From assembly GCA_963931105.1 (NCBI GenBank), contig OZ007004.1, positions 2,569,208 through 2,633,207 on the forward strand: a DNA stretch of 64,000 nt, written 5' to 3'. The DNA comes from UMGS1590 sp900552455 (lineage in GTDB: Bacteria > Bacillota > Peptococcia > Peptococcales > Peptococcaceae). Both the position numbers and the translations under genes were made by a program. Shown here piece after piece: positions 51,664 through 59,295 of the stretch. Each line of letters opens with the position of its first letter. The first letter of the stretch is position 1. Under the pieces are notes generated by a model, which was given only the letters and a program-made list of their open reading frames with translations, did no database searches and was not told where the DNA came from.

Positions 51664-51820
51664 GCTGGCACTTCCCACACCCGCCGCAGTTGCCGCAGCC
51701 CTGGCAGGCATGGGCCTCCGGCTCCGGGCCGGTGGGTGCGTCTGCCGGTTCCGGCTGCAAGAGGGCAAGGGGCAGGCGGATATTCAGGTGGACGGTGACG
51801 GGTAAAATAATCTGCTTCAT
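51644..51820 (-). CDS. Small Cys/Gly-rich peptide, unknown function
   Basis: A 58-aa protein (MKQIILPVTVHLNIRLPLAL) whose end carries a dense metal-binding cluster CQGCGNCGGCGKCQ. GGAGGTCACTG precedes ATG 51820. It overlaps the Cys-rich VLP-type gene by 20 nt, so the two Cys-rich proteins are coupled. Metal storage or delivery to its partner is a guess. Confidence 0.65.
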   Translation of the reverse strand: MKQIILPVTVHLNIRLPLALLQPEPADAPTGPEPEAHACQGCGNCGGCGKCQHEEKQA

Positions 51821-51855
51821 ACAGTGACCTCCTTCAATGAATTTACTGTTAAATA

Positions 51856-51897
51856 TTCGTGCAAAGTATTGTTTTCTTCGTGCAAATGGCATATACT
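51856..51897 (+). promoter_or_regulatory. Toxin-antitoxin promoter with direct-repeat operator
   Basis: TTGTTT (51869-51874) and TATACT (51892-51897) are 17 bp apart. Two exact copies of TTCGTGCAAA (51856-51865 and 51877-51886) flank the -35 with a 21-bp period, two helical turns. Antitoxin binding here would give autorepression. Confidence 0.7.
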
Positions 51898-51926
51898 AAA
51901 AGTACCAGCAGAAAGGGGTTGATGAT

Positions 51927-52205
51927 ATGGCTGGAAATACCACAAACATCAGTATCCGCATGGACGCGGATTTGAAGGCACAGGCCGACGCCCTGTTTGC
52001 GGAACTCGGCATGAATTTATCCACGGCGTTCAACATCTTCGTGCGCCAGTCGCTTCGTGAGGGCGGCATTCCCTTTGAGGTGAAGCTGGAACAGCCCAAC
52101 AAGGAAACGATTGCTGCCATGCTGGAAGCGGAAAGGATTGCAAAAGACCCGTCTGTAAAGGGATACAATGACCTTGACGAGTTGTTTGCCGACCTGAAAA
52201 AATGA
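51927..52205 (+). CDS. RelB/DinJ-family antitoxin
   Basis: A 92-aa protein. The N-terminus is a ribbon-helix-helix (NTTNISIRMDADLKAQADAL; LSTAFNIFVRQSLREGGIPF) and the C-terminus an acidic toxin-binding tail. AAAGGGG precedes ATG 51927. The stop overlaps the toxin start by 4 nt. It should neutralise the YafQ-like toxin and repress the promoter at 51,856-51,897, and helps keep the element in the cell. Confidence 0.93.
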   Translation: MAGNTTNISIRMDADLKAQADALFAELGMNLSTAFNIFVRQSLREGGIPFEVKLEQPNKETIAAMLEAERIAKDPSVKGYNDLDELFADLKK

Positions 52206-52492
52206 GGAAAACAAAGTACACCGTCAAGTACACGACCGCTTTCAAAAAGGACTACAAGCGGGCAATCAAGCGCGGCCTGAAAATCGAATTGCTGGAAAAG
52301 GTCGTGGCGCTGCTGTCGATGGGCGAACCGCTGCCGGATAAAAACCGCGATCACGATTTGTCCGGCGATTGGGTGGGCCATCGGGAATGTCACATTCTCC
52401 CGGACTGGCTGCTCATTTACCGTATCGAGGATGATGTGCTGGTGCTGACGCTTGCCCGCACCGGGTCGCACAGCGACTTGTTCGGCAAATAA
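52202..52492 (+). CDS. YafQ/RelE-family mRNA interferase toxin
   Basis: A 96-aa basic protein (YTTAFKKDYKRAIKRGLKIE; PDKNRDHDLSGDWVGHRECH; LPDWLLIYRIEDDVLVLTLA) with the YafQ pattern of catalytic histidines (DHDL, GHRECH) and the conserved LARTGSHSDLF end. It cleaves mRNA on the ribosome in related systems. It overlaps the antitoxin gene by 4 nt. All catalytic-type residues appear present, so it is probably active. Confidence 0.93.
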   Translation: MRKTKYTVKYTTAFKKDYKRAIKRGLKIELLEKVVALLSMGEPLPDKNRDHDLSGDWVGHRECHILPDWLLIYRIEDDVLVLTLARTGSHSDLFGK

Positions 52493-52598
52493 ACCATCTG
52501 CCGCCGTATGGGGAAACCTGTACGGCGGTTTTTCTGTGTGCAAAAGGGTGTCGTGAAACGCGACGCACCTGAAAGGGGTCGGCAAAGCGCCGTACCCT

Positions 52599-54044
52599 TT
52601 ACCGCTCCGGCCCCCGGTCGCGGGGCTTGTCCCGTTCCTGCCGGGCCAGTTGGTCGGCGGCCTTGCGGAGCCGTTCCACAGCTTTTAGCTCCTCCCGCAT
52701 AGCTTTCATGTCGATGCTGTCCACCTGTTTCTGGGCGGTCAACAGGTCGATCTCACGCCGCCATTCCTTCGGGGTGATTTCCTCGCCGCTGGCTTTCAGT
52801 TCTTTCAGATACCGGGCCGCCGCGTCATAGAGGATCAGTTCCCGGCTGTGGCGCTGCTCGAACAGTTCCCGCTTCTCCGGCTTTACCCTGGCAAGCTGCT
52901 TATGGACAGCCTTGTACTCGTTGTACTGCGCCCACATCTCCCCGCGCTCAGTGAGAACAGCGATCCGGCGCTCGGCCTTGACGATCTCTCGCCGCAGGTC
53001 ATAGTAGCGGGTGTTCATATCGGAAATTTTTTCATGGAGCTGCTGCATGGACTGGATGCCGTTTGCCTGCAAAAAGCTGAACAGGGCGGCGCTCTCCTGC
53101 AAAGCCCGGATTTTGCCGGTGCGGGTGTCGGGCCGCTTGAGTTGCTGTTGGGCCTCCCACAAGTCAACCATGCTGGGCTGCTGACCCTCCGGCTTTTCGG
53201 CCTCGGCCTTAGACCAGTTGTAGAGGCGGGTAATGCGGGCCTTGATTTCTTTCAGCAGCTTGTTGTCAGCGGCGATCTGCCGGTTGACTTCTCCCTTGTC
53301 GGTGCGGATGCCGCGCTTCTCCATCTGGCTGGCCGCTGGCCCCAGGTGGACAGAGGGGATTTTATCAATGCCCCGGCGCTTGTAGCTGCGGTGGTCTACC
53401 AGGGCAGGCTGACCGGCGGCCTCCAATGCCCGGTTGGTATACGCTGCCCATGCCGCCCGCCAAATCTCCACATTCCCTTTGTCGTTCCAGTCAGTGGTGT
53501 CCTCCCGGTGGTTCTTCCAGCCGCCTTTCCCGTCCGGGATGCGCTGGCCGTTCTCGTCCAGGTCGTATGCTTTGCGGCACTTTGCGCCCCATGCACCGTT
53601 TTCTTTTAAGGGCCGGACGGTCAGCATGATATGGACATGGGGGTTGCCGGTTCCCTTGTCATGGATGGCGAAGTCGGCGCACATCCCCTTGTCCACGAAG
53701 TTGTCCTTCACATAGGCCCGGACAAGGGCAAGCTGCTGTTCCCTGGATAGTTCGCGGGGCAGGGCCGCCTCGATCTCGCGGGCAAGCTGGCTGTCCCTGG
53801 CTTTCTCGATCTGCTCCACACTGTTCCAAAGGATGGAGCGGTCTGCAAATTCCGGCGGGGCGTGGGCGGGCAGCATGATTTCCGCATGGACAACGCCGCT
53901 TTTGCGGGTGTAATCATGGGTCAGGCCGTCCCATTCATTCGTCAGCTTTGTCCCGCTGCGGTAAGCGGCTGCGGCAACAGCGGAACGGCCCTCGCTGCGC
54001 TTGATGATGCTGACGGGGATATGACAAAAATCTATGGGTGGCAC
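52599..54044 (-). CDS. MobQ/MobL (MobA-like) relaxase of element C
   Basis: The 481-aa relaxase has SIIKRSEGRSAVAAAAYRSG near the start, the two-histidine metal motif GTGNPHVHIMLTVRP and LVRAYVKDNFVDKGMCADFA. A long helical C-terminus follows. The start is uncertain: the GTG at 54044 lies directly against AAAGGAG, while the best spacing would fall on an ATA at 54035. The frame continues upstream to 54197, but without a better site. A MobQ-type oriT lies 140-170 bp upstream. It would transfer element C through another element's channel. Confidence 0.9.
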   Translation of the reverse strand: MPPIDFCHIPVSIIKRSEGRSAVAAAAYRSGTKLTNEWDGLTHDYTRKSGVVHAEIMLPAHAPPEFADRSILWNSVEQIEKARDSQLAREIEAALPRELSREQQLALVRAYVKDNFVDKGMCADFAIHDKGTGNPHVHIMLTVRPLKENGAWGAKCRKAYDLDENGQRIPDGKGGWKNHREDTTDWNDKGNVEIWRAAWAAYTNRALEAAGQPALVDHRSYKRRGIDKIPSVHLGPAASQMEKRGIRTDKGEVNRQIAADNKLLKEIKARITRLYNWSKAEAEKPEGQQPSMVDLWEAQQQLKRPDTRTGKIRALQESAALFSFLQANGIQSMQQLHEKISDMNTRYYDLRREIVKAERRIAVLTERGEMWAQYNEYKAVHKQLARVKPEKRELFEQRHSRELILYDAAARYLKELKASGEEITPKEWRREIDLLTAQKQVDSIDMKAMREELKAVERLRKAADQLARQERDKPRDRGPER

Positions 54045-54187
54045 CTCCTTTCGGTGAGGGATATTCAGGCCGCAGGGGACGGGACAGCCGCTTGCGGATG
54101 TTCCGTGACCTGTGGCGCACAAGGGGTTTGGGGAGTGTAGCTCCCCATCGCGCTCGGAGAGCGCAACAGCCCCCGGCAGGGCGCACG

Positions 54188-54216
54188 ACACCGGCAACGG
54201 TGTATAAGTGCGCCCT
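54188..54216 (+). other. Candidate oriT of element C (MobQ type)
   Basis: ACACCG (54188-54193) and CGGTGT (54198-54203) form a hairpin with GCAA loop, followed one base later by TAAGTGCGCCCT (54205-54216). MobQ-type origins such as R1162/RSF1010 have a hairpin directly before TAAATGCGCCCT, nicked within the GCG|CCC region. It lies directly upstream of the MobL relaxase gene. Confidence 0.75.
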
Positions 54217-54230
54217 TGTAAACAAGGGAC

Positions 54231-54527
54231 TTACGGCTTGTCCCCGGATTTCGGCAGTTTTACGGCCAGTTCCGCCGCCCCCGGAAGATGGGACAGGGCA
54301 ATCAGGAACGCCTTGACCTCTACGCCGGGAAGGTCGGGGGCCAGAGGGAAAATGCCCTCCAAAATAGCCCCGCGTTCAATCAGGCGGCGGGTGCGGGCCT
54401 TGCGTTCCTCATTGCGCTGCTTGTTCTCCAAAATCTTCTGGCGGTTCTCAAGCTGCCGGATTTCCTTCAGGACTTCTTCGCGCTCGTCTTTTTTCTGTTT
54501 CGCTTGGATGGTGCTGTCTTTGTGCAT
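54231..54527 (-). CDS. DUF3847-like protein
   Basis: A 98-aa protein with a basic coiled-coil half (QAKQKKDEREEVLKEIRQLE; NKQRNEERKARTRRLIERGA) and a conserved FPLAPDLPGVEVKAFLIALS end, matching DUF3847 proteins of MobL elements. AAAGGAG precedes ATG 54527. It overlaps the upstream sigma-like gene by 61 nt and ends 15 nt before the oriT. It may act with the relaxase at oriT. Confidence 0.85.
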   Translation of the reverse strand: MHKDSTIQAKQKKDEREEVLKEIRQLENRQKILENKQRNEERKARTRRLIERGAILEGIFPLAPDLPGVEVKAFLIALSHLPGAAELAVKLPKSGDKP

Positions 54528-55006
54528 ATCGCTTTCTCCTTTGGCGGCTTCATCCAGCCGCGCTTGATATAATATTTCTGTAACTTGATAATGGCGTTGC
54601 GAACCGTGACAATGGCCGCTGATGTCGTAAAGCCTTCGGCCTCGGCAATCTCCTTAAACTGCTTGCCCTCCCAAAACCGGGCATGAAGGCAGCTTGCCTG
54701 CCGGGGCGTCAGGGTGGCAAGGGCCTCCCGGAGCCGTTCCATCATCAGGGCGCGGGCGGTCTCCTGTTCCCGTTCCGTTTCTTTCTCCATCAGAATATCT
54801 TCCGGGGAGATGACCTGTTCCGGGAAATGGTGTTCTATGCCGGGTGAAGCGTCCAGAGAGTAACAGTGATAGTGCTGCTTTGCGTCATTGGCGTTCTCTG
54901 CGCGGCTTTCCTCCGCAATGGCTTCTGCAACCTCGTCCGGCACTTCCACAAAGGTGTCCTTCTTGCAAATTGGGTAGTAGTATTTTTTCAGGTTGATGGT
55001 TTTCAT
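54467..55006 (-). CDS. Sigma-70-like protein 1 of tandem cluster
   Basis: A 179-aa protein beginning MKTINLKKYYYPICKKDTFV, with a strongly acidic middle (SPEDILMEKETEREQETARA) and a sigma region-4 helix-turn-helix (LATLTPRQASCLHARFWEGK; FKEIAEAEGFTTSAAIVTVR). Regions 2 and 3 are absent, so it is not a complete sigma factor. It may be a region-4-only activator or a DNA-binding regulator. It overlaps the next sigma-like gene by 4 nt. Confidence 0.82.
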   Translation of the reverse strand: MKTINLKKYYYPICKKDTFVEVPDEVAEAIAEESRAENANDAKQHYHCYSLDASPGIEHHFPEQVISPEDILMEKETEREQETARALMMERLREALATLTPRQASCLHARFWEGKQFKEIAEAEGFTTSAAIVTVRNAIIKLQKYYIKRGWMKPPKEKAICTKTAPSKRNRKKTSAKKS

Positions 55007-55464
55007 AGGCCGCTTGTCCATTTCCGGCGTATGAAGTACCGGCGCAGCCGCCGAAGCGCCGCATGGATGGACTTCCCAGCCTGGGATGGGGTAATGCCCT
55101 CCATTGCGGCAATGTCCTTCACTTTCATCCCCAGCATATACCGGGCATGGACGCGGCGGGCCTGCGTTGGGGTCAGAGAGGAAATGGCCTCATAGAGCCG
55201 CCGAAGCAGTTCAGCATATTCGGCCTGCGCCTCCTTTTCCATCAGGCAATCCTCCGGCGATGGCTGCGCCCAGCCGATGGCGGCGTTCTCAATCCCATCA
55301 TCGCAGTCAAGGGAGTAAAACGCCTTGTAGCGGTACATCTTGCGTTCCCTAGCGGCCTCGGCCCGCTTGTCCAGCAGGAACGCTTCAACGATTTCATCCG
55401 ACACCTCCACAAAGGTGTCCTCGGTGCAGAACGGGTAATATTGCTTGAGGTTGATCGTCTGCAT
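55003..55464 (-). CDS. Sigma-70-like protein 2 of tandem cluster
   Basis: A 153-aa paralogue (MQTINLKQYYPFCTEDTFVE; SPEDCLMEKEAQAEYAELLR; SSLTPTQARRVHARYMLGMK; VKDIAAMEGITPSQAGKSIH). The layout is N-terminal β-rich start, EED-type acidic motif, then region 4. ATG 55464 is chosen because the paralogues all start with M-x-TIN. Its stop overlaps gene 1 (ATGA). Like the others it lacks promoter-melting region 2. Confidence 0.83.
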   Translation of the reverse strand: MQTINLKQYYPFCTEDTFVEVSDEIVEAFLLDKRAEAARERKMYRYKAFYSLDCDDGIENAAIGWAQPSPEDCLMEKEAQAEYAELLRRLYEAISSLTPTQARRVHARYMLGMKVKDIAAMEGITPSQAGKSIHAALRRLRRYFIRRKWTSGL

Positions 55465-55474
55465 AGGCCCGCCC

Positions 55475-55927
55475 TCACTCTGCCGGGAAAAGGCAGTCAT
55501 AGCAGCGGCGCATATTCCGCAGGCCCCGCCGAATGGCAACGCTGACCTTGCTGCTGTCTACGCCCTCCCTCCGGGAGATTTCCGGCTGGCTGATACCGGC
55601 GATGTAGTAGGCCCGGACGCGGCGGGCTTGTGTGGGGGTAGCATGGGCCAGAGCCTCCGGCAAGGCGGCCAGCAGCCGCAGATGGGCGGCCCGTTCCTCG
55701 CGCTCCAAAAGGATTTCCTCCGGCGATCTGCCGTGTTCCAGCGCATAGTTCTCCGTCCAACTATATGCGTCCAGAGAGTACCAGGCGCGGTGGTAGACCT
55801 TCCGGCGCTCATAGTTGTTCATCTCGCGCTGGGCTTGCCGCATGACCTCCCAAACTTCATCGCTGACCTCCACAAACTCGTCATGCCGGTAGTGGGGATA
55901 AATCCACCGCAGATTGATTGTTTTCAT
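55475..55927 (-). CDS. Sigma-70-like protein 3 of tandem cluster
   Basis: A 150-aa paralogue (MKTINLRWIYPHYRHDEFVE; SPEEILLEREERAAHLRLLA; AHATPTQARRVRAYYIAGIS; PEISRREGVDSSKVSVAIRR). It shares the same order of motifs with proteins 1 and 2. It is 10 nt before gene 2, and a GC-rich stem-loop (55946-55984) lies between it and gene 4. Probably a DNA-binding regulator of element C transfer genes. Confidence 0.83.
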   Translation of the reverse strand: MKTINLRWIYPHYRHDEFVEVSDEVWEVMRQAQREMNNYERRKVYHRAWYSLDAYSWTENYALEHGRSPEEILLEREERAAHLRLLAALPEALAHATPTQARRVRAYYIAGISQPEISRREGVDSSKVSVAIRRGLRNMRRCYDCLFPAE

Positions 55928-56029
55928 AGGCTTACCTCCTGAAAATGGGAGAGGCGGGCAGCTTGTCCGCTGTCCGCCTCCCGCTGGGATAAGGGAAACA
56001 TCCCTTTCACTTGGTAGCCCGAAAACAGG

Positions 56030-56443
56030 TCATTCGTGGGGGCTGTTTTCAAAAAAATCTTTGAAAATTTTTCTGACCGCGATAATGGAGTCCCGGACAG
56101 AATACTTTGAGCAGCCGCAAATCGTTCCAATCTCCGCGTAACTCAAACCTTCCAGGGCATAGAGCAGGAAGCGGCGGCGCTGGGCCTCGGTGCAGGTGTC
56201 CAGGACGGCCATCAGCTCGCCCAGCGTTTCCATGCGGCAAAGGTATTCCTCCGGCGTTTCGCCATAGATACCCACGCCCTCGGTGGCAACTATGTATTCG
56301 TCAAACTCCCGGCCATCCCAATGCCGCCGCTGCTCATGGGACAGGTTCTCGGTTTTGTGGTCGGCCCGGTCAAGAAATTCATAGACTTCCAGCGTGACCT
56401 CCACGGTCACAGCTTGTCTGTTGTAATGGATGGTGACTTCCAT
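56030..56443 (-). CDS. Sigma-70-like protein 4 (first gene of tandem cluster)
   Basis: A 137-aa protein (MEVTIHYNRQAVTVEVTLEV; TPEEYLCRMETLGELMAVLD; TEAQRRRFLLYALEGLSYAE; ICGCSKYSVRDSIIAVRKIF). The start differs from the other three and resembles the small sigma-like proteins that begin M-x-V-x-I-x-Y. Region 4 is conserved. GGAGGAAAGG precedes ATG 56443, directly after a 13-bp perfect hairpin in the leader. It is the first product of the cluster, so leader folding could set the level of all four. Confidence 0.83.
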   Translation of the reverse strand: MEVTIHYNRQAVTVEVTLEVYEFLDRADHKTENLSHEQRRHWDGREFDEYIVATEGVGIYGETPEEYLCRMETLGELMAVLDTCTEAQRRRFLLYALEGLSYAEIGTICGCSKYSVRDSIIAVRKIFKDFFENSPHE

Positions 56444-56446
56444 CTG

Positions 56447-56900
56447 CCTTTCCTCCGTTCAGATTTTTTGCGGGAAAATCTGAACGGGGCGGCGGGGAGC
56501 GGCACCGGGGGCAAGGTTCGGGCCATGTTGACCCGATGTTCTGGCCCCATAGGTATGAAAAAACGCCCGGACAGCAAGAAGCTATTCGAGCGCAAAAACT
56601 CCAATATTCACTTACAGAATGACAATTTTCGCACCGGCTGCCAGACGGGGCCTGTTCGGTGGCTGGGCTTTTTTTGACGATAGTGCAAATATCGTCTGAA
56701 TTTGTCGGCGGTCAGTGTGCTTCATGGCGGCTCCCTCCTAAAGCCGCCGCTACATTCAGTACAGGGTCGTCATTCTCATAAGGGCAGAAAGAACGGCGGC
56801 CTTGATTTTCTCAAAGCCGCCGCAGGTGTGTTTAAGGCATGGCGATTACCTGCTGGACGACGGCTTTTTTTCTTTGCCGTCGTCCGGCAGGTTATTAAAC
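56447..56900 (-). repeat. Structured leader, copy 2, upstream of the sigma-like cluster
   Basis: About 450 bp similar to 35,048-35,495. It has a 13-bp perfect hairpin (56455-56467 with 56475-56487) just before the ribosome site of sigma-like gene 4 and a GGCGGC/GCCGCC hairpin near 56794-56822. A GGACGACGGC/GCCGTCGTCC hairpin with a T-rich loop lies near 56856-56885. It could be an untranslated leader with attenuator or terminator folds. The short frames inside it are of doubtful coding value. Confidence 0.7.
56612..56725 (-). CDS. Possible 37-aa leader peptide
   Basis: ATG 56725 follows GGAGGGAGCC closely and opens a 37-codon frame (MKHTDRRQIQTIFALSSKKA, then basic and proline-rich). It lies inside the duplicated leader upstream of the sigma-like genes. 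In copy 1 the same frame is cut after eight codons by TAG. A leader-peptide role in attenuation is possible, but the loss in copy 1 argues against strong selection. Confidence 0.3.
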   Translation of the reverse strand: MKHTDRRQIQTIFALSSKKAQPPNRPRLAAGAKIVIL

Positions 56901-56971
56901 TATTATGCTTCTTTGTTTCAGTCCAAAATTACAAACTACGGTTAGTGAATAAACTGCCTGATTATCTATCG

Positions 56972-57379
56972 TTATCGTGTTAATACTTCTACTGCAACGT
57001 CACCTTTGGTTTCGGGATCAATGGTAATTGTAAAGTACGCTGTTTCAGTCGTATTTGCAGGAATGTTTATTTTATCGTTACATGGAGCAGAAGAATTGAC
57101 GATATACATTTTTTCTTCCGCGTTCTCATAGGTAAGACCGATCTCTATTGTTCCGCTTTCGCAAGCTGCGTCTACTTTGAATTGATAATCCGTATCTGCC
57201 TCAAGCGTAATCACCTTTTCGTACTCGCTATATTCTTCCTCATATTCTTCGGGGAAAAAGTGATACTCAAAACTTTGCAGAGAAGTAAACTCGTCTGGAT
57301 CGCTGTCATTGCAAGCTGTAAGAGCAAAGGCAAAGCAAATAGCAAATAAACAAACCGCGATTTTTTTATATTGTTTCAT
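56972..57379 (-). CDS. Putative lipoprotein of the ABC operon
   Basis: A 135-aa protein with a lipoprotein signal (AICFAFALTACNDSD; Cys about residue 23). An acidic linker (FFPEEYEEEYSEYEKV) and a small β-rich outside domain follow. ATG 57379 overlaps the ATPase gene by 14 nt, with GGGAGG upstream. It is the last gene of the ECF-controlled ABC operon. It may present a substrate to the FtsX permeases or shield the cell from a peptide. Family not recognised. Confidence 0.8.
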   Translation of the reverse strand: MKQYKKIAVCLFAICFAFALTACNDSDPDEFTSLQSFEYHFFPEEYEEEYSEYEKVITLEADTDYQFKVDAACESGTIEIGLTYENAEEKMYIVNSSAPCNDKINIPANTTETAYFTITIDPETKGDVAVEVLTR

Positions 57380-58046
57380 CACTTAAAATCCTCCCGTCTT
57401 GAATGGTAATTAGTCTTTTCGCGTAGGACGCAACATTTTTATCGTGTGTGATAAGAATGATCGTCTTTCCCATATTGTTTAAGTCTGAAAATACCCGCAT
57501 AATTTCATTTCCCGTCTTGCTGTCTAATGCGCCTGTTGGCTCGTCCGCAAGTATTGTTTCGGCTCCGCATACAATCGCCCTTGCGATTGCTACTCGTTGC
57601 TTCTGACCGCCGGATATATTCGACGGTTTCTTTTTGGCTAAATTAGATATGCCTACAAGTTCCAATGCAGATAAGACCCTTTTCTTTCGTTCAGCTTTTG
57701 ATAGCGGCTGCTTTATCAATGGGATTTCTACATTTTCCAATACGGTATAATCCCCGATAAGGGCAAAGTTTTGAAAGACAAATGATATTTTTTTGCCGCG
57801 AATGGAAGATAAGCGTTTTTCCTTTGCACCCCCTAAATCTTCGTTATCAAGCAAATATGTACCACTGGTAGGAACGTCCATGCAGCCTATAATGTTCAAT
57901 AATGTTGTCTTGCCGGAGCCTGAAGCCCCCATTATCGCTACAAACTCACCAGTGCCTATTTTTAAGCTGATATTTTTCAAAGCCGGAGTAATAATTTCAT
58001 CACTCCTGTATTCTTTTGTTATGTCTTTTAATTCAATCGTTGTCAT
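57366..58046 (-). CDS. ABC transporter ATPase (MacB/LolD-like)
   Basis: This 226-aa ATPase has Walker A MGASGSGKTTLL near residue 40, signature ISGGQKQRVAIARA, Walker B ILADEPTGALD and switch His in LITHDKN. It overlaps the permease gene by 14 nt upstream. It drives the two FtsX permeases encoded before it. It resembles the ATPase at 1,599 but belongs to a separate transporter. Confidence 0.94.
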   Translation of the reverse strand: MTTIELKDITKEYRSDEIITPALKNISLKIGTGEFVAIMGASGSGKTTLLNIIGCMDVPTSGTYLLDNEDLGGAKEKRLSSIRGKKISFVFQNFALIGDYTVLENVEIPLIKQPLSKAERKKRVLSALELVGISNLAKKKPSNISGGQKQRVAIARAIVCGAETILADEPTGALDSKTGNEIMRVFSDLNNMGKTIILITHDKNVASYAKRLITIQDGRILSDETI

Positions 58047-59295
58047 TTGTATCTCCTCCTATCAACTCGCAAGGCTGATACTTCAATAATTTTGTTATAG
58101 GAATTAACGCTGCAATTCCCGTCAAAATAAAAGTAAGTACAATACAGATTGGAAGCGTGTATCTGATATGCGCTGTTAGCAAAACAGTTTTGAATAGATC
58201 TGTACTTCGAGCAAACTCTATCCATTTCATTCCCCAAGCAAAAATACCCGAACAGAAAATGATGATGAATATTTCAATAGCTATTTCAGCCGCTATATCG
58301 GAGAGAGTAAAGCCGTTTGCAATCCAAATGCCATATTGTTTTTTCTTCAATAAAGCATTGGTAGTAAATACTGCAACAACGGAACTAATTGCCATAATAG
58401 AAATAAAAATCGCAAGTATCATTTGCCGTATAGTAAATGTTGCTGTTTCTGACTGATATACTTTATATTCGTCCGATAAAAGCATAGCCGACACTTCAAA
58501 TCCATGTTGTAACGGATATGTAGAAATCTGCTCTTTAAGAAAATTTATATCCGCACTATCGGAAAGGAGTATATAGGTGTTATGCAAAGAAGAAAGCTGC
58601 GTCATAATATCATTACGGCTTTGCTCCGTAAAAGGAGCAATAAACCAGCCTTTTAATGAAATCAAGGGAAAGCGGATTAAATCATCTTCTTCAACCCATT
58701 TTGCACCTGTGGGAATATACCCAACAATTTCGTACTGATCTCCTGTGCGCTCATCGGTAAGTATCTGCCCCTCTGATAAAATGTCCTTGAATATTTCGCT
58801 TACATAGAGAGGAAGCAAACCGCTTGTAGTAGTTGCATATTCTGTAATGCCGCCTTTGACAAATGACAACATTTCTTCGTCGATACTCAATAGCTGTGAT
58901 ATTCCCGGATAATTTTCGTATTTTTGACCTTTTAATAACTCACCATTGATTGCTCTATATTCGTCCATGTTTTCGAGTTCGGAAAAATACATACCTGTTG
59001 CGTCAAACTGGCCTACTGCTTGTACGCCCGGAAGTTCTTTGATATAGTCAAGATATTGCCGGATCACATTTGCAAACTCCGGGCTTTCTTCTGTATATTG
59101 GTAATCCAAGTGCAATACCTGTTCCATGTCAACGCCTATATTGCTTTCAAATATTTTTTGCTGATAAGCTGCGCTGGTCGCATTTGTGATAGCAGATAGA
59201 ACCGTCTGCATAGCAATAACACATACAAGTAATATCAATATTGAAAAAAACTTCTTTTTTCTAATTTCCTTGATAGATAATCTTAAAAGTTTCAT
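58033..59295 (-). CDS. ABC permease, FtsX type (large subunit)
   Basis: A 420-aa protein with one N-terminal helix (FFSILILLVCVIAMQTVLSA), an outside domain of about 240 residues and three C-terminal helices (IRQMILAIFISIMAISSVVA; IAIEIFIIIFCSGIFAWGMK; PICIVLTFILTGIAALIPIT). This is the MacB/FtsX four-helix plan. It starts directly after the stop of the small permease (TAA then ATG). With that protein it probably forms a split two-subunit channel. Confidence 0.9.
   Translation of the reverse strand: MKLLRLSIKEIRKKKFFSILILLVCVIAMQTVLSAITNATSAAYQQKIFESNIGVDMEQVLHLDYQYTEESPEFANVIRQYLDYIKELPGVQAVGQFDATGMYFSELENMDEYRAINGELLKGQKYENYPGISQLLSIDEEMLSFVKGGITEYATTTSGLLPLYVSEIFKDILSEGQILTDERTGDQYEIVGYIPTGAKWVEEDDLIRFPLISLKGWFIAPFTEQSRNDIMTQLSSLHNTYILLSDSADINFLKEQISTYPLQHGFEVSAMLLSDEYKVYQSETATFTIRQMILAIFISIMAISSVVAVFTTNALLKKKQYGIWIANGFTLSDIAAEIAIEIFIIIFCSGIFAWGMKWIEFARSTDLFKTVLLTAHIRYTLPICIVLTFILTGIAALIPITKLLKYQPCELIGGDTNDND

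Noticed and set aside
56407..56604. 65-codon frame inside leader copy 2
   Set aside because: It overlaps the hairpins and the sigma-like gene start. A similar frame in copy 1 ends differently. It may be coding, but the covarying hairpin favours RNA.
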